Positions 9,066 through 16,847 of a stretch of 23,951 nucleotides of DNA are shown piece by piece. The notes under the pieces were generated by a model. It had not been told where the DNA came from and did no database searches. It worked only from the letters and a program-made list of their open reading frames with translations. Source of the stretch: CAZCAQ01 sp964563965 (GTDB lineage Bacteria; Patescibacteriota; WWE3; UBA101185; UBA10185); contig CAZLZI010000009.1 of the NCBI GenBank assembly GCA_964563965.1, forward strand, positions 1 through 23,951, written 5' to 3'. A program made the position numbers and the translations under genes. Positions within the stretch are counted from its first letter, which is position 1, and the number at the start of each line of letters is the position of its first letter.

Positions 9066-9129
9066 AAATAGAAAAGACCTCTTGCGAGGTCTTTTCTGGT
9101 ACCTTATTGAGATTGCTCTCATTAAGGTA
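9066..9129 (-). ncRNA. Candidate small RNA or leader attenuator: two tandem GNRA-loop hairpins
   Basis: On the minus strand the predicted transcript begins at about 9129. Hairpin A (9129-9100) has arms UACCUUA-A-UGAGA and UCUCA-A-UAAGGUA around a GCAA loop, 12 pairs with one A-A mismatch. After two bases, hairpin B (9097-9070) has 12 perfect pairs around a second GCAA loop and a U-rich 3' side. GCAA is a GNRA tetraloop only when read on the minus strand; the plus strand would give UUGC, which is not a known stable class. A strong promoter ends exactly upstream. No known RNA family is recognised. The alternative is a 5' leader attenuator for the beta-helix gene. Confidence 0.5.
9070..9097 (-). 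terminator. Terminator-like hairpin B
   Basis: The GC-rich core GACCTC-GCAA-GAGGTC is followed on the minus strand by TTTTCTATTTG. Flanking A and T tracts extend the stem to 12 pairs, so it could also stop rightward transcription. It stands between divergent genes, where a terminator serves neither of them unless a transcript starts just upstream. Confidence 0.6.
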
Positions 9130-9134
9130 GAAAC

Positions 9135-9162
9135 ATTATAGCAATTACATAAGCTTTGTCAA
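9135..9162 (-). promoter_or_regulatory. Near-perfect sigma70 promoter, leftward
   Basis: Read on the minus strand: TTGACA (9162-9157), a 16-base spacer, then TATAAT (9140-9135). Both hexamers match consensus exactly. The expected start site is near 9129-9127, at the foot of hairpin A. It is the best promoter visible in the window. Confidence 0.75.
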
Positions 9163-9213
9163 TACATATGTTTTGAGCTGTTTAAGGAGTAATATTTAGG
9201 ATGCAAGTTAATT

Positions 9214-9220
9214 GAAAGGA
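9214..9220 (+). promoter_or_regulatory. Ribosome binding site of the thioredoxin-like gene
   Basis: GAAAGGA five bases before the ATG at 9226. It is notable because most other starts in the window lack a clear Shine-Dalgarno. Confidence 0.65.
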
Positions 9221-9225
9221 CTTAA

Positions 9226-9477
9226 ATGAAAATAGAAATTGTTGGAGCAGGTTGTGAAAACTGCAAACGCATGTATGAAGTCGTTAAATCAATTATAGAT
9301 AAACACAAGCTTACTCATGAGATAGAATACATAAGTGGCACTGATGGTATGAAACGCCTTATAGAGCTTGGAGTTATGCAGAGTCCTGCTATGGTAATTA
9401 ACAACACGGTAGCGCTAATTGGGTTTTCAAAAGATACAAGTAAAATTGAAAAAACAATCTTAGGCGCTAACTACTAA
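9226..9477 (+). CDS. Thioredoxin-like small redox protein (redox-active disulfide protein 2 type)
   Basis: Single-domain thioredoxin-fold protein of 83 residues. The redox pair is C10-x-x-C13 (GCENC), directly after the first beta strand, and the conserved cis-proline is P54 in QSPAMVI. There is no signal peptide, so it is cytosolic. A good Shine-Dalgarno, GAAAGGA at 9214-9220, lies five bases before the ATG. The stop overlaps the permease start by one base (TAATG). Short thioredoxins of this type are commonly paired with COG0701 permeases; a role in delivering electrons to, or handling the cargo of, that membrane protein is inferred from this pairing only. Confidence 0.85.
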   Translation: MKIEIVGAGCENCKRMYEVVKSIIDKHKLTHEIEYISGTDGMKRLIELGVMQSPAMVINNTVALIGFSKDTSKIEKTILGANY

Positions 9478-10439
9478 TGTTTACTTGGGCACAACTACTC
9501 GCTGATTTTGTGACTTTCAAAATCCTTAGCCTCCCCAGTGAATCATATACTGGTAAAGCACTCAATTTTTTTATTTATGATCTTTTCAAAATTGGGTTTA
9601 TGCTATTAGTGATCAATTTTTTCATGGCATATGTAAGATATGCATTACCAGTAGGTAAAATTAAACAAATACTCCTATCACGCAAGTGGTATGGCTTGGA
9701 CTACTTACTTGCAGCAATCCTTGGAGTGATCACACCCTTTTGTTCATGCTCCTCCATTCCACTCTTTATAGGCTTCTTAGCAGCAGGGATACCTCTTGGA
9801 ATTACTGCTACTTTTTTAATTGCCTCGCCACTTATTAATGAGGCTTCTCTTGCGTTATTTCCAGCACTCTTTGGCTTAAAAATCACACTTATCTATAATC
9901 TGTTAGGTATAGCGATAGCAATTCTAGGAGGCTTTGTAATTGCTAAACTGCGTCTTGATAACTATGTAAATAGTGACTTTTTAAATATAAATGTCCAAGA
10001 TATAAGTGAAATCAAGACTACGCGTATTTCTCGTAAACTTATTAAGGAGTGGGGGTGCGAAGGATTTGCTTTAACTAGTAAAGTCTTTCCTTATCTTGTT
10101 ATAGGTATTGGCATTGGAGCACTAATTCATGGTTTTGTCCCTGCAAATTACTTTGAGAGCGTGTTGAAGATAGACTCTGTCTTAGCCGTTCCTATTGCAA
10201 CTTTATTAGGTCTTCCGTTATATGCTAACTCAATAAGTATTATCCCTATCATGCAAGCACTAATAACTAAAGGTGTTCCACTTGGAACAGCACTCGCATT
10301 TATGACTGCGACAGTTGCACTTTCAATTCCAGAGGCTTTAATCCTTAAAAAAGTAATGAAGTGGCAGCTGCTAGCGGCCTACTTTACAGTTACCACTTTA
10401 GGGATCATGCTCATGGGCTATATCCTTAATTTAATATAA
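9477..10439 (+). CDS. COG0701/ArsP-type permease
   Basis: Integral membrane protein of 320 residues with about eight hydrophobic segments in two blocks (roughly 35-157 and 205-320), joined by a polar cytosolic loop near 158-200. The family hallmark is at residues 86-123: TPFCSCSSIPL followed by GIPLGITATFLIASPLINEAS. C89 and C91 belong to the conserved CSCS motif. The second block repeats the pattern without cysteines (GLPLYANSISIIPI, then GVPLGTALAFMTATVALSIPEA), suggesting an internal two-fold repeat. Characterised relatives (ArsP) export organoarsenicals, but most members have no known substrate, so 'permease' is as far as the sequence goes. It is translationally coupled to the thioredoxin-like gene. 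Confidence 0.88.
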   Translation: MFTWAQLLADFVTFKILSLPSESYTGKALNFFIYDLFKIGFMLLVINFFMAYVRYALPVGKIKQILLSRKWYGLDYLLAAILGVITPFCSCSSIPLFIGFLAAGIPLGITATFLIASPLINEASLALFPALFGLKITLIYNLLGIAIAILGGFVIAKLRLDNYVNSDFLNINVQDISEIKTTRISRKLIKEWGCEGFALTSKVFPYLVIGIGIGALIHGFVPANYFESVLKIDSVLAVPIATLLGLPLYANSISIIPIMQALITKGVPLGTALAFMTATVALSIPEALILKKVMKWQLLAAYFTVTTLGIMLMGYILNLI

Positions 10440-10475
10440 ACTTGTTTCTAAGTTCCAACTTGCTAGAATACCTAA

Positions 10476-11786
10476 GTGAATCTTTCAGCTACAGATAAAA
10501 CCATACTTAAACTTATCAAGTCAGAAGAAAAGAGACAAAAAACAACTCTTCAGATGATTCCATCAGAAAATTTTACATCTAAAGCTGTTATGGAGGCAGT
10601 GGGCTCTGTATTAATGAATAAGTACACAGAGGGGTATGCCGGTAAAAGATATTATCAAGGTGCAAAGCTGTATGATGACATTGAAAAGCTAACAATAGAG
10701 CGGGCAAAACGGTTGTTTGGCGTCGAATATGTCAATGTGCAGCCTTATTCTGGTTCTCCAGCTAATATGGCTGTATTTTTTGCCTTACTACAACCACAAG
10801 ATACGGTGTTGGGACTTGCACTTCCTTTTGGTGGGCATTTAACACATGGTCATCCTGAAGTTACTTTTTTAGGTAAATATTTTAAAACCGTTCAATATAA
10901 AACGGGTAGCAGTGGTTTTTTGGATTATACCGAAATTGAGAGACTTGCCCTTGAGCATAGACCAAAGCTTATTATATCAGGAGCAACCGCGTATTCCAGG
11001 CTAATAGATTTTGAAAAGATTGGTAAGATAGCTGACAAAGTCGGAGCATATCACATGTCAGATATTTCTCATATTGCAGGCCTTATTGCAGGTCAACAAC
11101 ATCCATCTCCAGTAGACTTTGCACATATTATTACAACAACTACACATAAGACTTTAAGAGGTCCTAGAGGAGCGATGATTATGATCACAAAAAAAGGGCT
11201 GGATAAGGATATGGATCTCCCAGTAAAAATTGATAAAGCAGTATTTCCGGGTTTACAAGGTGGGCCACATAATAATACAACTGCAGGCATTGCAGTAGCA
11301 CTAGCTGAAGCTGCTACACCTGAATTTAGCAAGTATGCCCAGCAAGTGGTTCTAAATGCTGCTGCCCTTGCCAGTGCTTTACAAGCACATGGGTTTGACC
11401 TGCTAACCGGAGGAACAGATAATCATCTTATACTTATAGATCTTACCAATAAGGGTATTGATGGCTGGTGTGCTGCCTGGGCACTAGAGTTTGCAGGTAT
11501 AATAGTGAACAGAAATTCTGTGCCTTTTGATAAGAAATCTGCTTTTTATCCATCTGGGATAAGAATTGGGACACCTGCATTAACTACACAAGGTTTTAAA
11601 GAATGTCACATGCCTTTAGTTGCAGGACTTATAAATCAAACTATCGATGCATGTGCTCCATACCTTGATCAGCAGACATTAGATCATGCTGCACGAATAA
11701 AATTTAAAGCAAAGATCTCAAAGGATAAAACAATTAAGGCTATTGCCAAAGAAGTCACAAGCTTACTTAAGACTCTTGTGCCTTAA
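10476..11786 (+). CDS. glyA: Serine hydroxymethyltransferase
   Basis: PLP enzyme (EC 2.1.2.1) that converts serine and tetrahydrofolate to glycine and methylene-tetrahydrofolate, the main one-carbon source. The 436 residues match the family (about 410-430). The internal aldimine lysine is K225 in TTTTHKTLRGPRG. D196 and H199 in MSDISHIAGL contact the cofactor. YTEGYAGKRYYQG is at 50-62, and the start of the chain has IPSENF where most enzymes have IASENF. The start is GTG at 10476, 36 bases after the permease stop, with no clear Shine-Dalgarno. The 3' end overlaps the convergent methyltransferase by 20 bases, with no terminator hairpin between them. Confidence 0.95.
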   Translation: MNLSATDKTILKLIKSEEKRQKTTLQMIPSENFTSKAVMEAVGSVLMNKYTEGYAGKRYYQGAKLYDDIEKLTIERAKRLFGVEYVNVQPYSGSPANMAVFFALLQPQDTVLGLALPFGGHLTHGHPEVTFLGKYFKTVQYKTGSSGFLDYTEIERLALEHRPKLIISGATAYSRLIDFEKIGKIADKVGAYHMSDISHIAGLIAGQQHPSPVDFAHIITTTTHKTLRGPRGAMIMITKKGLDKDMDLPVKIDKAVFPGLQGGPHNNTTAGIAVALAEAATPEFSKYAQQVVLNAAALASALQAHGFDLLTGGTDNHLILIDLTNKGIDGWCAAWALEFAGIIVNRNSVPFDKKSAFYPSGIRIGTPALTTQGFKECHMPLVAGLINQTIDACAPYLDQQTLDHAARIKFKAKISKDKTIKAIAKEVTSLLKTLVP

Positions 11787-12690
11787 AGAAGTTAATAGAG
11801 TATTTAAAAACACGTGCTAGTATTAAATCTAGCATTAGGTAGCCTGATACCGCTGTGGATAAAAATCTATCATTGAAGGCTCTAAGTAGTAGCTTACCTA
11901 GTTTGTTAAATCTAAAGAGAGCATTTCGAGCAAGACGCTCATATCTTTTAGCTGTTGGAATAATTTGTTTAGTGACATCTTGCTCAAAGGTGCATGTAAA
12001 ATGCGACTTACTGGCATACTCTTTTACACTTTCAAGTGTCTCGAAACTGCTCACAGCCATGCCTTTTTCTAACAGTTGCTTTAATGTTTGAACATCAGGA
12101 GGTAATTCCCCCTCAGGCATTGCCGCATATCCATCGAAGACAACAAACAAGCCGTTGGGTTTGAGTATCCTGTAAACCTCTTCAAAGACTTTGGGTTTAT
12201 TCTCTGAGTGACACAAGGCCTCTATCACAAATACAAGATCAAATGACTTCTCGGTAAATTTCTGAAGATTATGGTAATCCATAAATTCTGCATGTAAGTT
12301 TTTTGCTGCAAACTTGCTGATATGCACAGGGTCAAATTGACCTTTGGGCAAATCGGTTACTATAAAATTAACGTCAGGCAGTTTCTTGGACAGATACAAT
12401 GAGTTTGAACCCATGCCACCCGCAAGTTCGAGAACAGCTTTGAAAGAGTTATTTACTATTACATTATAGATCAGATCTGCTTGGGCAAAAGTATCATGCT
12501 TGTTATAGCTACCAGTTTTAGATAACCCCATATGTACAAACCCATTTGCATCATGTAGCAGCTTATATGCTTTTACATTCTTTTTGTAATAGTCTTGAAT
12601 ACCTTCAATATCAGATGACTTGGCTAAGAATGCATCTATATCAAAAAGGCTCTTAATTTTACAGAGTTTTAGTGGCAGTGTGTGATACAT
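11767..12690 (-). CDS. Class I SAM-dependent methyltransferase, substrate unknown
   Basis: 307-residue protein with a Rossmann-type methyltransferase core. Motif I is VLELAGGMGSNS at 86-97, an unusual form of the common LDLGCGxG. The acidic end of strand 2 is TDLP at 112-115, motif IV is FDLVFVIEALCH at 150-161, and the post-motif RILKPNGLFVVFDG is at 174-187. An all-helical front (1-80) precedes the core, and residues 245-305 form a basic, partly hydrophobic tail that may touch the membrane. The layout recalls small-molecule (sterol/quinone-type) methyltransferases, but no substrate can be assigned. It is the last gene of the leftward run, 20 bases after rplS. Confidence 0.8.
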   Translation of the reverse strand: MYHTLPLKLCKIKSLFDIDAFLAKSSDIEGIQDYYKKNVKAYKLLHDANGFVHMGLSKTGSYNKHDTFAQADLIYNVIVNNSFKAVLELAGGMGSNSLYLSKKLPDVNFIVTDLPKGQFDPVHISKFAAKNLHAEFMDYHNLQKFTEKSFDLVFVIEALCHSENKPKVFEEVYRILKPNGLFVVFDGYAAMPEGELPPDVQTLKQLLEKGMAVSSFETLESVKEYASKSHFTCTFEQDVTKQIIPTAKRYERLARNALFRFNKLGKLLLRAFNDRFLSTAVSGYLMLDLILARVFKYSINFFKAQES

Positions 12691-12710
12691 TGGATAATAA
12701 GTTGAGTGTA

Positions 12711-13040
12711 TTATAAAGTCTGACTTTTTTTCTCTTTTACACGGGTTGCAGCTTTGCCTAGTTTATCTCTTAAGTAATAGAGTTTTGCTCGTCTAACTTG
12801 TCCAGCTCTAACAACCTGGACTTCACTAATATTAGGTGAGTATGTAGGGAAGATTCTTTCCACCCCAATGCTGCCGGCACCAATTCTTCTAACAGTAAAA
12901 GTCTTGGAAGCTCCTTCGCCTTTTTTACCTATAACAATACCTTCAAAAGGCTGTAGCCTTTCTTTATCCCCCTCTTTTATTTTATACATAACCTTAACAG
13001 TGTCGCCAACGTTAAAGGTTTTTGCGATATCAACTTCCAT
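12711..13040 (-). CDS. rplS: 50S ribosomal protein L19
   Basis: Component of the large ribosomal subunit at the interface with 30S. About 109 residues, close to the usual 115. Family segments are FNVGDTVKVMYKI, LQPFEGIVIGKKG, TVRRIGAGSIGVERIFPTYSP and the C-terminal RRAKLYYLRDKLGKAATRVKE. I chose ATG at 13040; a TTG at 13049 in the same frame would add three residues, and neither start has a clear Shine-Dalgarno. It lies 49 bases after the Clp ATPase stop and 20 bases before the methyltransferase. The usual rpsP-rimM-trmD neighbours of rplS are absent here. Confidence 0.96.
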   Translation of the reverse strand: MEVDIAKTFNVGDTVKVMYKIKEGDKERLQPFEGIVIGKKGEGASKTFTVRRIGAGSIGVERIFPTYSPNISEVQVVRAGQVRRAKLYYLRDKLGKAATRVKEKKSQTL

Positions 13041-13089
13041 ACGAACCAATTTACCAGATTATTAGCTTTAAATCAACATTTGCAAATAA

Positions 13090-15189
13090 TTACTTTTTAC
13101 TAGCTGTAGCCAGAACCTTAGCACCCATCTTCATTTTAAGTCCATAGTCTCCTAGGGTAATTTCGATCTTAGCGCCTTCTGTAATGTCTTCTGAGATAAG
13201 CAGACTGGAGATGACATTCTCAATTTCTTTCTGAATAAGTCTTCTTATAGGCCGTGCACCATATTCCTCGCTAAAGCCGTGCTCTACTAGGTAGTCCAAC
13301 GCCTTGTCATCAATCACTATCTCAATCTGCCTCTCAGTTAAGAGAAGTTTGGTTTTCTCGATTTCCCGTTTGGCTATTTCTCTTATACTATTTTTATCTA
13401 AGCTTTGGAATACAATGACCTCATCAATTCTGTTTAAGAATTCAGGTCTAAATTTATCTTCAAGCGCTTTTTTCACTTTCTTCTCAAACTCTTCATTAGC
13501 AAGTAACGATTTACCAACGGAGGCAAATCCAATATCAACTTGTTTGAGATATTCGGAACCTACGTTTGATGTCATGATAAGTATAGTGTTTTTAAAGTCA
13601 ACTGTTCTTCCTTGCCCATCTGTAAGCCTTCCATCCTCCATTATTTGTAAGAGTGAATTAAAGACGTCAGTATGTGCTTTTTCTATTTCATCTAGAAGTA
13701 TAATAGAGAAAGGTTTTCTTCTAACAATCTCTGTTAATTGTCCGCCTTTATCAAAGCCTATATATCCCGGAGGAGAGCCAATCATTCTGCTTACGGAGTG
13801 TTTTTCCATGTATTCACTCATATCAAGTCTTACAATCATATCCTCATTGCCATACATAACTTCAGCTAGCGCTTTGCACAATTCTGTTTTACCAACCCCT
13901 GTTGGACCTAAAAAGAGAAATGACCCAATAGGTCTTTTTGGATTCTTAAGACCGGCCCGTGCTCTTCTAATAGCATCACTTAAGATATGAATCGGTGCAT
14001 CCTGGCCAACAATTCTCTCTCTTAACCTCTCCTCCATGTGAAGCAATCTTTGCTTTTCTTCAATACTTAATTCAGTAAGTGGTATACCTGTCATCTTAGA
14101 CATGATAAGAGCAATATCTGCCTTCGTAACCTCTGGGATTTCTTCAAGCTTAGTCTTAGTCCAAATTTCCACAAGCTCTTGTTTAACTTCTTCTAGATCG
14201 ACGATTCTTTGCTGTAGCTGAGCTTTCTTTTCATCATCTGCCATATCCCGTAATTCGTCTTTTAATTTTTTAAGATTTTCTTCGGCTTGTTTTAAATTTT
14301 CCGGTTCTTTTACTTGAGTAAGTCTTTTATATGCACCCGCCTCATCTATTACATCAATAGCTTTATCTGGTAAAAATCTATCACTTACATATCGGGCTGA
14401 CATTTGCACTGCAGTTTTGATTGCTTCATCAGAAATCTTCACATGGTGGTGTTTTTCATAATTTTCTCGTAGTCCTTCAAGGATTTGGATTGTTTCTTCA
14501 TGTGTTGGTTCATTAACTTTAACTGGTTGGAACCTTCTTTCAAGAGCTGCGTCTTTCTCAATGTGTTTTCTGTATTCATCAATTGTTGTAGCACCTACCA
14601 TTTGTAGTTCACCTCTTGCAAGAGCTGGTTTTAGGATATTAGCAGCATCAAGAGCACCTTCTGCAGTCCCTGCACCTACAACCGTATGTAATTCATCCAT
14701 AAAGAGAATTATTTTACCTTGCGCGTCTATTACTTCATTTATTATGTCTTTTAATCTGCCTTCAAACTGCCCTCTATGAGAGGTTCCCGCTATAACTGAA
14801 GCTAGATCAAGGGCAAATACTCTTTTATCTCGAAGTGGTTCAGGAACCTTGCCTTGGACTATGCGTTGAGCTAGACCTTCAGCAATAGCAGTTTTACCAA
14901 CGCCAGGTTCCCCAATTAAAACCGGGTTATTCTTGGTACGACGAGATAAAATGTGTACGACTCTTTCAATTTCATCTTTACGACCGATGACAGGATCAAG
15001 TTTGTCTTTTTTTGCCAGTTCTGTTAAATCTCTGCCGTATTTATCTAGAATGGAGGTGTTATTCTGCGTTTCTTTTTCAATTTCATTGTAACAAGTCTCA
15101 CATAATGCAATGTATACTTGTCTACCATCTATTATTCGAGTTGTGGGGATTGTTGCAGGTCTTTGCCCGCATCTATGACATATAACCAT
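13090..15189 (-). CDS. Clp AAA+ unfoldase with N-terminal zinc finger (ClpE/ClpC-like)
   Basis: 699-residue protein-unfolding ATPase. A treble-clef-like zinc site, C4/C7 and C30/C33, replaces the double Clp_N substrate domain of ClpA/B/C, as in ClpE. The first AAA+ module has Walker A GEPGVGKT at 93-100, Walker B ILFMDE near 161-166 and the arginine pair R218/R219. A coiled middle segment at about 293-345 resembles the ClpC/E M-domain and is shorter than that of ClpB. The second module has Walker A GPTGVGKT at 428-435, Walker B ILLDEIE at 497-503 and sensor-2 GARPIRR near 644-650. IGF at 553-555 is the loop that docks on ClpP, so it probably feeds a ClpP protease, which is not in this window. 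The ATG start keeps the first cysteine pair at the extreme N-terminus. Confidence 0.92.
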   Translation of the reverse strand: MVICHRCGQRPATIPTTRIIDGRQVYIALCETCYNEIEKETQNNTSILDKYGRDLTELAKKDKLDPVIGRKDEIERVVHILSRRTKNNPVLIGEPGVGKTAIAEGLAQRIVQGKVPEPLRDKRVFALDLASVIAGTSHRGQFEGRLKDIINEVIDAQGKIILFMDELHTVVGAGTAEGALDAANILKPALARGELQMVGATTIDEYRKHIEKDAALERRFQPVKVNEPTHEETIQILEGLRENYEKHHHVKISDEAIKTAVQMSARYVSDRFLPDKAIDVIDEAGAYKRLTQVKEPENLKQAEENLKKLKDELRDMADDEKKAQLQQRIVDLEEVKQELVEIWTKTKLEEIPEVTKADIALIMSKMTGIPLTELSIEEKQRLLHMEERLRERIVGQDAPIHILSDAIRRARAGLKNPKRPIGSFLFLGPTGVGKTELCKALAEVMYGNEDMIVRLDMSEYMEKHSVSRMIGSPPGYIGFDKGGQLTEIVRRKPFSIILLDEIEKAHTDVFNSLLQIMEDGRLTDGQGRTVDFKNTILIMTSNVGSEYLKQVDIGFASVGKSLLANEEFEKKVKKALEDKFRPEFLNRIDEVIVFQSLDKNSIREIAKREIEKTKLLLTERQIEIVIDDKALDYLVEHGFSEEYGARPIRRLIQKEIENVISSLLISEDITEGAKIEITLGDYGLKMKMGAKVLATASKK

Positions 15190-15235
15190 GCTATTAAATT
15201 AACACACATTAGCACTCGTGTAAATAGATTGCTAC

Positions 15236-16822
15236 CTAGTGTTCCCATACGTCGCCCACAAAAGGGTCAGATGCCACAGGGACTTTCTTTAAAAACAGCT
15301 CTCCCGCTCTAATCATTTCATCTCTAAGGACGGGAGCAAAATCCTCAGCCTGATCTTCTCTCACTTCACAAACTATTTCATCATGGACAGTTAAAATAAT
15401 ACCCCCTGCTACCCCTTCTTTTTTCATTTTTTCATGTACAAAAACTAAAGCGTATTTTATTGCATCAGCGTTTGTACCTTGAATGGGATGATTTTTTGAT
15501 TGCCTTTCAATATTTGAGATCTTTTTTCTATAATCCGGATCTGTTTTATCAGGTTTTGTGTACCACCTTTTTCTCCCTGCAGGAGTTTTACTATAGCCAT
15601 TTCTTACTGCATCTGCTGCTTGTTTATCAAGAAAAGACTTAACACTTGGATAGCTTGAAAAATATTTATCAATTAAGCCTTGGCTTTCTTCTTGTGAAAT
15701 CTCTTTACCGGTCTCTCCTTTTATTCTTGTTATAAGACCAACGGCACCCATACCATACATAAGTCCAAAGCCAATGGGTTTAGCCATCTGTCTAAGTTCA
15801 GGATACAATTTTTTAAAATCTTTGGTGTATTCTTTGTTAAACATGAGCGAGGCTGTGTAGGAGTGAATATCCAAACCTTCTTTGAGTGCGGTTATCATTT
15901 TCTCGTCCCCTGACAAATCAGCTAAAATGCGCATTTCAAAATTAGAGTAATCGGATACTACAAGTTTATTGCCGGGTTCCGGATTAAAGCATTCTCGAAA
16001 GGGAGCATCTTGTGAGTTCCGCGGTATTTGTTGTAGGTTAGGATCTTGGCATGCAAATCTCCCTGTGGCTGCTCCCATTTGTATCAAGTGTGGATGGATC
16101 CTACCAGTTTTTTTATTAATTTTAATAAGTAGAGATTCACCGAACGCTGAAATAAGCTTTTCATAGCCTCGATAAGATCTTAGAATTTCAGCAATGGGAT
16201 GCTTGACCTCGGATAATATGGCATCACCTGTAGAAGCTACATTTAGTCTTAATTTACTATTAAACAAATCCATCAATTGTTGTTGACTATTAACATTTAT
16301 AACATCTGCCTCATGGCCAAAAAGATCAGTTCGTGAATAGCCATAGAGAGGTCTTATCGTATCTTGAAAAGATTGTGCTACTTCATCCCGTTTAATTTGC
16401 AAGTTTTTGATAATCCCTTGCCATTTTTCTTTATTAATATATATCCCCTTTAATTCAATTTCTGCCACAACGCGCAGAACAGCAAACTCAAGTTTGGCAA
16501 TATTTACCAGATTTTCATCTGACAGCTTTTTTAACTGGGCTTTAAAGACAGGAAAAAGTATCAATACGTCAATAGCTCCATANNNNNNNNNNNNNNNNNN
16601 NNNNNNNNNNNNNNNNNNNNNNNNNNNNNNNNNNNNNNNNNNNNNNNNNNNNNNNNNNNNNNNNNNNNNNNNNNNNNNNNNNGTATAGGGATCTAAACTA
16701 TTGGTTTCTGTATCTACCGCCAAGACTTTTTCTTGTTCAAGTTCGGCAAGAACACTAGCAGCTCTATCGGTTGTAGTAACATATTCAAGCTCAGGATTCT
16801 TGAGATCAAATTTAAAATCCAT
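15236..16822 (-). CDS. polA: DNA polymerase I, 3'-5' exonuclease plus polymerase, no 5' nuclease domain (gap inside)
   Basis: Family A DNA polymerase of Klenow-like layout. Exo motif I is DTE with D37 and E39; Exo III (YGAID) follows directly after the N-run, and Exo II is hidden. Numbering across the gap as drawn, motif A is VVSDYSNFEMR with D291, motif B is RQMAKPIGFGLMYG at 344-357, and motif C is TVHDE with H480-D481. The usual Asn of motif B (AKxxNFG) is Gly here. The frame begins only 25 bases after gatB, so no FEN-type 5' nuclease domain is fused. In E. coli Pol I about 130 residues separate the two points flanking the gap, so the true gap is probably 300-400 bases. The gene ends in TAG, 46 bases before the Clp gene. 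Confidence 0.92.
   Translation of the reverse strand: MDFKFDLKNPELEYVTTTDRAASVLAELEQEKVLAVDTETNSLDPYXXXXXXXXXXXXXXXXXXXXXXXXXXXXXXXXXXYGAIDVLILFPVFKAQLKKLSDENLVNIAKLEFAVLRVVAEIELKGIYINKEKWQGIIKNLQIKRDEVAQSFQDTIRPLYGYSRTDLFGHEADVINVNSQQQLMDLFNSKLRLNVASTGDAILSEVKHPIAEILRSYRGYEKLISAFGESLLIKINKKTGRIHPHLIQMGAATGRFACQDPNLQQIPRNSQDAPFRECFNPEPGNKLVVSDYSNFEMRILADLSGDEKMITALKEGLDIHSYTASLMFNKEYTKDFKKLYPELRQMAKPIGFGLMYGMGAVGLITRIKGETGKEISQEESQGLIDKYFSSYPSVKSFLDKQAADAVRNGYSKTPAGRKRWYTKPDKTDPDYRKKISNIERQSKNHPIQGTNADAIKYALVFVHEKMKKEGVAGGIILTVHDEIVCEVREDQAEDFAPVLRDEMIRAGELFLKKVPVASDPFVGDVWEH
16583..16682. other. Assembly gap, exactly 100 N, in the exonuclease domain of polA
   Basis: Placeholder gap. It removes Exo motif II and probably about 100-130 residues. 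Confidence 0.97.
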
Positions 16823-16847
16823 GCTAAGTATTATATAGGTGTTTCTG

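Noticed and set aside
9066..9129. T-box or other known riboswitch
   Set aside because: GGTACC is present at the hairpin junction, but the conserved T-box core (GGTGGNACCGCG) and specifier stem are absent, and the leader is too short.
13304..13990. Long plus-strand reading frame (228 codons) opposite the Clp ATPase
   Set aside because: It lies fully antisense to a highly conserved gene, has low-complexity Ser/Leu-rich composition typical of a shadow frame, and shows no domain.
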